From NCBI GenBank assembly GCA_002293615.1, contig DBDN01000087.1:25316-36740 (forward strand): a DNA stretch of 11,425 nucleotides. The letters are read 5' to 3'. Below the pieces are notes generated by a model. The model did not search any database, was not told the DNA's origin, and was given only the letters and a program-made list of their open reading frames with translations. Made by a program: the position numbers and the translations under genes. Each line of letters begins with the position of its first letter. The first letter of the stretch is position 1. The stretch is from Betaproteobacteria bacterium UBA931. Lineage in GTDB: Bacteria; Pseudomonadota; Gammaproteobacteria; Burkholderiales; Casimicrobiaceae. Below, in pieces: positions 1 through 6,353 of the stretch.

Positions 1-695
1 TCCTGTACGTCGTCAAGCGACTCCAATGCGTCGATCAGCTTTTGCATTTTTTCCGCGTCTTCACCGCTTAAGTCAACGGCGCTCAAAGAAATCATCGACA
101 CTTCGGAAAACGAAGGCGCCAAGCCTGCCGCAACCAGCGCGTCTTTGATTGCGACGAATGTATAAGGATCGGTTTGTACTTCAATGCTGCCATCGTCGTT
201 CGTCATCACATCGTCCGCGCCGGCTTCGATGGCGACTTCCATAATCTTGTTTTCATTAGCGCCCGGCGCAAAAATAATCTGTCCGGCGTGTTTGAACATA
301 AATGCGACTGAACCATCGGTGCCGAGATTGCCGCCGAATTTGGAAAAAGCGTGGCGAACGTCGGCGACGGTACGGGTGCGGTTATCGGTCATCGTGTCAA
401 CAATGACGGCGACGCCGTTCGGGCCATAGCCTTCGTAGCGGATTTCTTCATAATTGGTACCGTCGAGCTCTCCGGCGCCGCGCTTGATTGCCCGTTCAAT
501 TGTGTCTTTGGGCATGTTCTGATCCGTCGCTTTATCAACGGCCAGACGCAGGCGCGGATTGGCGGAAATGTCGCTGCCGCCGAGTCTGGCGGCAACGGTG
601 ATTTCCTTGATGAGCCGCGTGAAAACGCGGCCTCGTTTGGCGTCCGATGCCGCTTTTTTATGTTTGATATTTGCCCATTTGCTGTGTCCGGCCAT
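1..695 (-). CDS. yebC: YebC/PmpR family protein, C-terminus cut by window edge
   Basis: The reverse strand from the ATG at 695 encodes 231 codons with no stop before the window edge. The product begins MAGHSKWANIKHKK, the hallmark start of the YebC/PmpR family, and continues with the family segments RLAVDKA, NMPKDTIERAIKRG, YEGYGPNGVA and KFGGNLGTDGSVAFMF. Family members are about 240 residues, so only about 10 C-terminal residues are missing; the visible part ends at LDDVQ. The start is supported by GGAG at 705-708, nine bases upstream. YebC proteins were described as DNA-binding transcriptional regulators, and more recent work links the family to relief of ribosome stalling at proline-rich stretches; the sequence here does not choose between these. 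The gene is preceded by a strong terminator at 759-794, so it is probably transcribed from its own promoter. Confidence 0.96.
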   Translation of the reverse strand, partial: MAGHSKWANIKHKKAASDAKRGRVFTRLIKEITVAARLGGSDISANPRLRLAVDKATDQNMPKDTIERAIKRGAGELDGTNYEEIRYEGYGPNGVAVIVDTMTDNRTRTVADVRHAFSKFGGNLGTDGSVAFMFKHAGQIIFAPGANENKIMEVAIEAGADDVMTNDDGSIEVQTDPYTFVAIKDALVAAGLAPSFSEVSMISLSAVDLSGEDAEKMQKLIDALESLDDVQ

Positions 696-737
696 AAGGT
701 AAAACTCCGTGGAAAAGCCAAAATTAGGAAGGGCGAT

Positions 738-743
738 ATGATA
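738..743 (-). promoter_or_regulatory. Candidate -10 element for yebC
   Basis: On the minus strand the hexamer TATCAT matches five of six bases of the sigma-70 -10 consensus. It lies about 43 bases upstream of the yebC ATG and just past the terminator at 759-794. The -35 position would fall at the edge of that terminator hairpin (TTTATC, a poor match). The location is right for a promoter that restarts transcription after the terminator, but it is unproven. Confidence 0.35.
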
Positions 744-758
744 CCGCAAAAGTGTCGC

Positions 759-794
759 CGATAAAAAATGCCGCAGTGACGGCATTTTTTATCG
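759..794. terminator. Perfect 15-bp hairpin, probably bidirectional terminator
   Basis: CGATAAAAAATGCCG at 759-773 is the exact reverse complement of CGGCATTTTTTATCG at 780-794, with a six-base loop (cagtga). The stem has an A-run on one arm and a T-run on the other, so it can act as an intrinsic terminator in either direction. On the minus strand it starts 17 bases beyond the stop codon of the secreted-protein gene (812-1645) and so ends that transcript before yebC. Confidence 0.88.
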
Positions 795-811
795 AGCAAA
801 AGAGCGTCTTT

Positions 812-1645
812 TCAATAAAGAATGGCGGAAAACCGGCCTGTTTCTTTGCAGCCGATGCCGTCCACTTTCTTCGTCGTGATCCATTCACCTTCAATGCCTT
901 GTGTTGTCGCGATGATATTGGAAACATTCGCTTTAATATCCCAAATGATTTTCCCTGTCGTTTTATCCTGGCAAATATATTGGGCATTATCGATTTTTGC
1001 CGTCCGTCCACCCGACTGAAGCGTTCCTTTGAGATTACATACAACAGTTTCATCGGGCAAGGTGGTTAGGATAAAAGTAGTAGTCCCGCTGTTTTTTTCA
1101 ACGGTAACTCTCATTTGCTGATGAACCGGGTTGGTGCATGAGTCGTAAGTGAAAAGAGCGCTTCCGTAATAGGTTCCGATAATCGTATTTCCGGTCAAGG
1201 TTTGGCGTACGATTTTACGTTCGACCTTCATTCCGCCGACGGAGTATGAAATGGAAGCTTGGTCCGGCGCGGTTGCCGTAAAAGTAAGCGTACCGATATT
1301 TTCACTGTTAAGCGGTTTGACAGGGTCAAATGGTGTGCCGGTGGGTTTGCTGGTGTGCCGATAAAGCGGGCCGGTAAAAACATCGTCCTTGCTGTCGTTA
1401 TCAAGTTTCAATTCGCCGGTTACCCAAGTGGGTTCTCCCGTGGCGGGATCGTAGATAAACAGGGTAGCGAATATATAATCAAAACTGTTGCCGCTTTGCA
1501 CAATGTTGATGCCCCAGCCGGAAGTTGCCTGGTCGTACCAGATGTCGGTGAAATCCACGTAGCTTCGGGCAGCCGTCGCGGAACCGATAATCAGCAGTTG
1601 CGAAAAAAGCGTCGCGCCGAGAGCGGCAATGAATTTGTTTTTCAT
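812..1645 (-). CDS. Secreted protein of unknown function, GWG-type motif
   Basis: This 277-residue protein has a clear Sec signal peptide: basic MKNK, a hydrophobic stretch to about residue 21, then SATA-A, giving likely cleavage near residue 25. The mature part opens with DFTDIWYDQATSGWGINIVQ (residues 31-50), followed by FATLFIYDPATGEPTWVTGE at 59-78. I have seen similar SGWGINL...FATxFxYD...PTW patterns in exported proteins of beta- and gammaproteobacteria, but I know no function for them. Four cysteines (170, 203, 225, 266) all lie in the C-terminal half and could form two disulfides in the periplasm or outside the cell. The rest looks beta-rich, with many T, S, V and I. There is no lipobox and no second membrane segment. 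The start has AGGA at 1653-1656, seven bases upstream. The gene stands alone, with a promoter candidate upstream and a strong terminator downstream. Gene call secure, function unknown. Confidence 0.85.
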   Translation of the reverse strand: MKNKFIAALGATLFSQLLIIGSATAARSYVDFTDIWYDQATSGWGINIVQSGNSFDYIFATLFIYDPATGEPTWVTGELKLDNDSKDDVFTGPLYRHTSKPTGTPFDPVKPLNSENIGTLTFTATAPDQASISYSVGGMKVERKIVRQTLTGNTIIGTYYGSALFTYDSCTNPVHQQMRVTVEKNSGTTTFILTTLPDETVVCNLKGTLQSGGRTAKIDNAQYICQDKTTGKIIWDIKANVSNIIATTQGIEGEWITTKKVDGIGCKETGRFSAILY

Positions 1646-1676
1646 GATCTATTCCTGATGAGAGGTAATGAGGCTC

Positions 1677-1705
1677 ACTCTAAGCGAACCGCTTGGAAAA
1701 GACAA
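1677..1705 (-). promoter_or_regulatory. Candidate sigma-70 promoter of the secreted-protein gene
   Basis: On the minus strand TTGTCT (1700-1705) and TAGAGT (1677-1682) are separated by exactly 17 bases. Each matches four of six consensus bases. The -10 ends about 31 bases before the start codon at 1645. The spacer contains an inverted repeat, AAGCG-aac-CGCTT at 1682-1694, which could be an operator. This is a prediction from spacing and similarity only. Confidence 0.4.
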
Positions 1706-1739
1706 GAAGAACGCAGCAGCATTTACAAGAATTGCCGGT

Positions 1740-1780
1740 AAAAAATAATAAAACAATGAATGCGGCGGCACATCGTTGTT
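1740..1780 (-). terminator. Weak candidate terminator after ppsR
   Basis: On the minus strand an imperfect stem (AACAACGATG pairing with CATTCATTGTT, with one mismatch and one bulge) around a GC-rich loop is followed by the T-rich run TTATTATTTTTT. It begins 22 bases after the ppsR stop codon. The stem is AT-rich and imperfect, so termination may be partial. Confidence 0.3.
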
Positions 1781-1802
1781 GCGAAGGATAAAAGAATGCG
1801 TA

Positions 1803-2627
1803 TCAGTAAATGTGTCGCTTCAGCTTGGCCTGCTGCATGATGGTGACGGCAATTTCTTCGATGGATTTGGATGTGGTATCCAGCATCGGGATTCTTTCGC
1901 GTGTCATCAGCGCTTCGGCATCGCGTATTTCCTTACGGCAGTTGTCAAGCGAAGCGTAAAGGCTGTTGGGACGGCGTTCGCCGCGAATCTGGCTTAAACG
2001 GTAAGGGTCGATAGTCAATCCGAAAAGCTTGCTCTGCAGCGGCCGGATGGTGGCAGGCAGTTTGCGGTCGACAAAATCGTCCGGGGTTAACGGGAAATTG
2101 GCGGCACGAATACCGAATTGCATGGCAAGATAAAGTGCCGTTGGTGTTTTTCCGCAACGGGACACACCGACCAGAATGATTTCGCCTTGCGATAAATCAC
2201 GGGTTGTGGCACCGTCGTCGTGCGATTGCGAAAAGTTGATGGCCTCCATGCGGCGAAAGTAATCGTCCGCGTGATGCGTGCTGTGAGAGCGCCCGGCCGC
2301 ATGTGCGCTTTTCATACCCAATTCTTTTTCCAGCGGTGAAATAAACGCCTGGAAGAAGTCGAGCGTCAGTGCGTTTGCATTGTCGCGGAACGCGCGGTTC
2401 ATTTTCTCATCGACAAGGGAGAAGAAAACAATGGGGCGCCTTTGGTTTTTTTCCGCCTCCTTGTTGACGGTTTCAATGGCCTTGAAAAGTTCTTCTTCGC
2501 TTTTGATGAAGGGAATCGTAACGCGCTCAAAACGCACATCTTCAAATTGGGTCAATAGGCTGTTGCCAAGTATTTCGACAGTAATACCGGTGCGGTCGGA
2601 AAGAAAAAAAACAGTGCGTTGTTCCAT
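1803..2627 (-). CDS. ppsR: PEP synthase regulatory kinase/pyrophosphorylase PpsR
   Basis: The product is 274 residues and matches the DUF299 family, which switches phosphoenolpyruvate synthase off by ADP-dependent phosphorylation and on again by phosphate-dependent dephosphorylation, a control point of gluconeogenesis. Visible features are the N-terminal RTVFFLSDRTGITVE segment (residues 4-18), the P-loop GVSRCGKT (154-161), the conserved FGIRAANFPL (171-180), and LFGLTIDPYRL followed by R(G)ERRPNSLYASL (201-227). Length and motifs are intact. I chose the ATG at 2627 over an in-frame TTG at 2639: the ATG has GGA seven to eight bases upstream and gives the usual family N-terminus, while the TTG would add only MECL. 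The gene follows the nitroreductase stop codon after 12 bases, so the two are likely cotranscribed. Its target gene ppsA is not in this window. Confidence 0.95.
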   Translation of the reverse strand: MEQRTVFFLSDRTGITVEILGNSLLTQFEDVRFERVTIPFIKSEEELFKAIETVNKEAEKNQRRPIVFFSLVDEKMNRAFRDNANALTLDFFQAFISPLEKELGMKSAHAAGRSHSTHHADDYFRRMEAINFSQSHDDGATTRDLSQGEIILVGVSRCGKTPTALYLAMQFGIRAANFPLTPDDFVDRKLPATIRPLQSKLFGLTIDPYRLSQIRGERRPNSLYASLDNCRKEIRDAEALMTRERIPMLDTTSKSIEEIAVTIMQQAKLKRHIY

Positions 2628-2639
2628 GAGGCATTCCAA

Positions 2640-3464
2640 TTATTTCAGGGCAATCTTTTGTTGAAGAATGGCGTCGCGCAAATGGTCTCTTCCCGCCAGC
2701 GTTTCCGGGCCGTGCAGACGGGTTAAGGCTTGCTCTGACCAGCAGATACCGTCATTTCGATAGGCGCTGTAAAAATTGCGCATGATTTCATCGTATACGG
2801 TGATACCGTCAGCGTGCTGTTTCTTATCGTATTGTTCTCGATGCAATAGGGTGGAAAGCGGCAGACGCGGCTTGATTTGCGTTTCGCGCGTGAGGTCGGG
2901 AACGCCGACGCATAAACCGACTATCGGAAAAACATGCTCGGGAAGCCGTAATTCAGCGATGACTTTTTCCGGCTGATTGCGAATCGCGCCGATAAAAACG
3001 GCTCCCAGCCCCATTGATTCAGCCGCGATCAGCGCGTTTTGGGCGGCAAGGACGGCATCGAAAGCGGCCACCAGAAAGGTATCCAGGTAATCGATGCCGT
3101 CAAGCGCTTGTTGACGGCCTTTGGCAACATCGGCCAACATGGCCATATCGGCGAGGAAAATCAGAAATAAAGGCGCTTGCTTGATGAAGTTTTGTTGCCC
3201 GGCGGCGTCTGCCAGCCTCGCCTTGCGCGCGCCGTCCTCCACGGCGACCGCGCTCCACATTTGCAGATTGGATGACGATGAAGCCGATTGTGCGGCGATC
3301 ATCAACATTTCCAGAGTGTCCGGCGGCAGTGGTGCTTCCAGAAAACGACGCACAGAGCGGTGCGAAAGCAGCGTTTCCAAAACAGGGTTTATTTTCGGCA
3401 AATGCGGAACAATTTTTTGCCCATAACGTGCATGGGCAAGAGCGGCGATATCGGACGGTTTCAT
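2640..3464 (-). CDS. NfsA-family FMN-dependent nitroreductase
   Basis: The 274-residue protein belongs to the nitroreductase fold, which uses FMN and NAD(P)H to reduce nitro compounds, quinones or flavins. It resembles E. coli NfsA along its length: HRSVRRF (35-41, FMN phosphate contact region), the serine-rich SASSSSNLQ (60-68), AAQNALIAAESMGLGAVFIG (140-159), LPEHVFPIVGLCVG (174-187), KPRLP (198-202), and a C-terminal YDE...W-S tail (224-243). Compared with NfsA it has about 30 extra N-terminal residues before the first helix. No good ribosome-binding site precedes the ATG at 3464, and no other in-frame ATG is near, so the start is somewhat uncertain. It lies 12 bases upstream of ppsR and is divergent from ndk. 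The natural substrate cannot be told from sequence, so I give no symbol. Confidence 0.92.
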   Translation of the reverse strand: MKPSDIAALAHARYGQKIVPHLPKINPVLETLLSHRSVRRFLEAPLPPDTLEMLMIAAQSASSSSNLQMWSAVAVEDGARKARLADAAGQQNFIKQAPLFLIFLADMAMLADVAKGRQQALDGIDYLDTFLVAAFDAVLAAQNALIAAESMGLGAVFIGAIRNQPEKVIAELRLPEHVFPIVGLCVGVPDLTRETQIKPRLPLSTLLHREQYDKKQHADGITVYDEIMRNFYSAYRNDGICWSEQALTRLHGPETLAGRDHLRDAILQQKIALK

Positions 3465-3505
3465 AGGCGTAAGAGCAAGGTATGCATGAGTGCGCTTAGG
3501 TTACC

Positions 3506-3519
3506 GCCATCCGGACGGC
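3506..3519. promoter_or_regulatory. Near-palindrome upstream of the nitroreductase gene
   Basis: GCCATCCGGACGGC is a 14-base palindrome around TCCGGA, broken only at one symmetric pair. It lies about 42 bases upstream of the nitroreductase start codon, where an operator would be expected. No second copy is present nearby, so this could be chance. Confidence 0.2.
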
Positions 3520-3737
3520 AAGGCAAATCAGGGAAAATCATGGATTTATCGTGGCATTCGCTGTGATGCGTAGCGAAAAGCAGGCGGTAGATAGAAAACG
3601 CCTTGTGCAGTATCGCGTGAGGCTGCCAGTGCGATGGTGTTTGCCATGACAAGGAAAAGATCTACGATGCTCTCGATCATTTTTACTTTTTGGACAGAAT
3701 GGCATCCTTTCACAACACGGAGATATTCCGCTTTGCG

Positions 3738-3746
3738 TGATATAAT
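3738..3746 (+). promoter_or_regulatory. Extended -10 promoter of ndk
   Basis: TGATATAAT is a perfect extended -10 element (TGn followed by the consensus TATAAT). No good -35 lies at 16-18 bases, which is common for extended -10 promoters. Transcription should start near 3753, giving a leader of about 44 bases rich in A and T before the ndk ATG at 3797. It probably drives ndk and the genes that follow. Confidence 0.7.
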
Positions 3747-3796
3747 CAAACACTTGCAAAAACTATTGATTTATTTAACTTTTTTGAAAGAAAATT

Positions 3797-4225
3797 ATGG
3801 CTGTTGAACGTACTCTTTCCATTATCAAACCCGACGCCGTTGCCCAAAATGTGATCGGCCAGATTTATACCCGCTTTGAGAATGCCGGTCTGAAGATTGT
3901 CGCCGCGCAGATGCGCCAGCTTTCCCGGCAGGAGGCGGAAGGTTTTTACGCGGTACATCGCGAACGTCCTTTTTTCAAAGATCTTGTCGAATTCATGATT
4001 TCCGGTCCGGTGATGATTCAGGCGCTTGAAGGTGAAAACGCGATTGCCAAGAACCGCGAATTGATGGGGGCGACAGATCCTCAAAAGGCGGATGCGGGAA
4101 CGATTCGCGCCGATTTTGCCAAGTCGATTGACGCGAATGCAGTGCACGGCTCGGACGCGCCGGAGACCGCTGTCGTGGAAGTGGCTTATTTTTTCCCGGC
4201 GCTGGCTGTTTACAGTTGCCGGTAA
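3797..4225 (+). CDS. ndk: Nucleoside diphosphate kinase
   Basis: Ndk transfers the gamma phosphate of ATP to nucleoside diphosphates through a phosphohistidine intermediate and balances NTP and dNTP pools in the cytoplasm. The 142-residue product has the usual family length and motifs: ERTLSIIKPDAV (4-15), the GPVMIQALEGENAI segment (70-83), MGATDP (90-95), and the active-site NAVHGSD (114-120) with catalytic His117. The ATG at 3797 gives the canonical N-terminus MAVERTLSIIKPD. The ribosome-binding site is weak (GAAAG at 3786-3790). It is the first gene of the plus-strand block, directly behind an extended -10 promoter, and rlmN starts 34 bases after its stop. The order ndk-rlmN is common in betaproteobacteria. 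Confidence 0.98.
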   Translation: MAVERTLSIIKPDAVAQNVIGQIYTRFENAGLKIVAAQMRQLSRQEAEGFYAVHRERPFFKDLVEFMISGPVMIQALEGENAIAKNRELMGATDPQKADAGTIRADFAKSIDANAVHGSDAPETAVVEVAYFFPALAVYSCR

Positions 4226-4259
4226 GTACGGATAAGCCGTTGGTTATAAGCATAAAGCG

Positions 4260-5450
4260 ATGCCGCAAAGCCGGGTAAACCTTCTTGATTTTGATCTTGC
4301 CGCACTTGAGGCGTGGCTGGTTGGACATGGCGAAAAACCTTTTCGCGCCCGGCAGATTCTGGCATGGCTGCATCAACGCTTTTGTGCCGATATCGGCATG
4401 ATGACGGATATCTCCCGCGTGACAAGGGAGAAACTTTCTCAAATTGCCGAAATTGGTCCGCCACCGGTGATTCGCGACAACCAGGCGGCAGATGGCACGC
4501 GTAAATGGCTTTTTGATGTTGGCGACGATAACGCGATCGAAGCGGTTTATATTCCCGAAGATGATCGCGGCACATTGTGCATTTCCACGCAGGCAGGATG
4601 CATGATGGATTGTGCTTTTTGTTCAACCGGCCAGCAGGGCTTTAACCGAAATCTGACGGTAGCGGAAATCGTCGGCCAGCTTTGGCAGGCAAACCGTATT
4701 TTGTTGTCGGAAAACCTTGAAACGCCGTGGGTGGTCGCCGGATGCGCGCCGGTGACGAACGTTGTTCTGATGGGGATGGGTGAACCGCTCGCTAATTTCA
4801 AAAATGTAGTGGTGGCGCTGAAACTCTTTCTCTCCGACCACGCGTATGGCTTGTCGCGGCGGCGGGTGACCTTATCGACATCCGGTGTGGTGCCGATGAT
4901 GGATGCGTTGCGCGATGCTTGCCCGGTGGCATTGGCGGTCAGCTTGCATGCGCCCGACGACGAATTGCGCGATCAACTGATGCCGATCAATCGTCGCCAT
5001 TGTTTGGATGAGCTGATGGCGGCGTGTCGACGTTACCTTGAAAAAGCGCCGCGCGATTTTGTCACTTTTGAATATCTTTTGCTGGCGGGCGTCAACGATA
5101 GCCCGGCGCAAGCGCGTGCGCTCATCCGGTTGACGCGCGATGTTCCTTGTAAATTCAACCTGATTCCGTTCAATCCGTTCCCTGGCGCGCCTTATGCGGC
5201 GCCGTCGCGTGAACGGGTGCGCGCGTTCCAGCAGATTCTGATGGACGCCGGGATTGTTGCGACCATACGCAAGACGCGCGGCGATGATATCGACGCCGCG
5301 TGCGGACAGCTTGCCGGGCAGGTTCAGAATCGTGTACGTTATCGCTTGAATCAGGTCGCGCGTCGCCATGAATCGTTCAGTCAGGAAGCCGCGCTGGAGC
5401 AAAGAGCGAAGACGACGCGCTTACATGTTGCCGAGAAACCTTTTGTATAA
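4260..5450 (+). CDS. rlmN: Dual-specificity 23S rRNA/tRNA adenine-C2 methyltransferase RlmN
   Basis: RlmN is a radical SAM enzyme that methylates C2 of A2503 in 23S rRNA and of A37 in a set of tRNAs. The 396-residue product carries the N-terminal GEKPFRARQILAWLHQ accessory domain (24-39), the cluster motif C114-MMD-C118-AF-C121 for the [4Fe-4S] centre, and MGMGEPLANF (171-180) of the SAM-binding region. The two catalytic cysteines are conserved: Cys107 in GTLCIST, matching E. coli Cys118, and Cys348 in RGDDIDAACGQLAG, matching Cys355. An in-frame stop at 4233-4235 and the lack of other starts make the ATG at 4260 the only reasonable choice, although its ribosome-binding site is poor. The last 30 or so residues form a variable tail. 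The stop codon overlaps the pilW ribosome-binding site. Confidence 0.98.
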   Translation: MPQSRVNLLDFDLAALEAWLVGHGEKPFRARQILAWLHQRFCADIGMMTDISRVTREKLSQIAEIGPPPVIRDNQAADGTRKWLFDVGDDNAIEAVYIPEDDRGTLCISTQAGCMMDCAFCSTGQQGFNRNLTVAEIVGQLWQANRILLSENLETPWVVAGCAPVTNVVLMGMGEPLANFKNVVVALKLFLSDHAYGLSRRRVTLSTSGVVPMMDALRDACPVALAVSLHAPDDELRDQLMPINRRHCLDELMAACRRYLEKAPRDFVTFEYLLLAGVNDSPAQARALIRLTRDVPCKFNLIPFNPFPGAPYAAPSRERVRAFQQILMDAGIVATIRKTRGDDIDAACGQLAGQVQNRVRYRLNQVARRHESFSQEAALEQRAKTTRLHVAEKPFV

Positions 5451-5460
5451 GGAAACGATT

Positions 5461-6300
5461 ATGCGGAATTTGTTGCGTTTTTTCATGGTGACAGGTGTTG
5501 CTTTACTGCTGGCGGCTTGCCAAAGCTCCGGTTCAAAAAGCGGCCAGGATGCATACGCCAGCACAACAGACCCTTCGCAGTTGCTGGGCGCCACGCCGCG
5601 CCCGCAGTTGCTGGGGACGGAAATTACCGCGCGGAGCCAGGCGGAAGCGCATACCGCGCTGGCGCTCGGCTATTATGAACGCGGCCAGTTTGAAGTAGCG
5701 CTTGAAGAGCTGGATATCGCCAAAGGCCTCGATAGTTCGTATGCGATGATATACAACGGCTACGGCCTTGTTTATGCGTACATGAAAGAAGACGGTAAAG
5801 CGCGCAGCAGTTTTGAACAGGCGGTTCGTCTTGAACCGAACAATCCGGAGATCCGCCACAATTGGGGCTGGTTTTTGTGTACATCCGGTTTTCCCGGCGA
5901 ATCATTGGCAGAATTTAATCGCGTGCTTGCCGATCCTTTATACAAATCACCGGAAATTGCCAATACCAACGCCGGGCGCTGCGCGTTGGTGGCGGGCGAC
6001 AAGGATGCTGCACGCAATTATTTGCTGAATGCTTTAAAGGCGAAACCGAATTACGCGCCGGCGGCTCATACATTGGCGGATGTTTATTATCGCCAAGGCG
6101 ATTACGCGAATGCCCGCAACTACATCAGGATGTCAATGCAGACACCATCGCCAACGCCTGCCGCGCTGTATCTGGGCGCTTGCATTGAACGGCGTTTGGG
6201 CGACAAGCAGGCCGAGGATTCTTACGTGTTGCAATTGCGTAACCGTTATCCGAAAGCGCCACAGACGCAGAAAATTCTTTCGGCGGAGGCGTGCTCGTGA
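5461..6300 (+). CDS. pilW: Type IV pilus biogenesis lipoprotein PilW/PilF, TPR protein
   Basis: The 279-residue product is an outer-membrane lipoprotein: a basic, hydrophobic leader ends in the lipobox LAAC with acylated Cys20. After a low-complexity linker (21-58) come tetratricopeptide-type helical repeats from about residue 60 to 260, for example ALGYYERGQFEVALEELDIA and VYAYMKEDGKARSSFEQAV. This is the PilW (Neisseria) / PilF (Pseudomonas) family, which helps the secretin PilQ assemble and stabilises pili. The ATG at 5461 is chosen because AAGGA (5449-5453) overlaps the rlmN stop and the lipobox then sits at the right distance; a longer frame from 5368 would bury the signal peptide inside rlmN. 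The position between rlmN and rodZ is the usual one in Burkholderiales. Whether this organism makes type IV pili cannot be seen here. Confidence 0.94.
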   Translation: MRNLLRFFMVTGVALLLAACQSSGSKSGQDAYASTTDPSQLLGATPRPQLLGTEITARSQAEAHTALALGYYERGQFEVALEELDIAKGLDSSYAMIYNGYGLVYAYMKEDGKARSSFEQAVRLEPNNPEIRHNWGWFLCTSGFPGESLAEFNRVLADPLYKSPEIANTNAGRCALVAGDKDAARNYLLNALKAKPNYAPAAHTLADVYYRQGDYANARNYIRMSMQTPSPTPAALYLGACIERRLGDKQAEDSYVLQLRNRYPKAPQTQKILSAEACS

Positions 6301-6353
6301 CCAGGCGCGCCGGAAAAAAGATCAGCGGCGGCAAGCAGCATGAGGTAAATACA

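Larger units (their letters stand above)
3465..3796. other. 332-base divergent intergenic region
   Basis: This gap separates the minus-strand nitroreductase-ppsR pair from the plus-strand ndk block. It holds the ndk promoter (3738-3746), an A/T-rich ndk leader, and a near-palindrome at 3506-3519. I found no tRNA or strong terminator and no convincing nitroreductase promoter. A 44-codon minus-strand reading frame (3546-3680) lacks a ribosome-binding site and is not called as a gene. Confidence 0.6.

Noticed and set aside
351..764. Plus-strand frame of 137 codons opposite yebC
   Set aside because: It lies antisense to the well-conserved yebC, and its product resembles no family.
5368..5460. 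Earlier ATG for pilW inside rlmN
   Set aside because: It would place the lipoprotein signal about 31 residues inside the protein; the ATG at 5461 has a good AAGGA and the correct lipobox distance.
6291..6353. GTG starts for rodZ overlapping the pilW stop
   Set aside because: The ATG at 6354 has a much stronger ribosome-binding site, and the extra residues are basic and unlike the acidic tail that follows.
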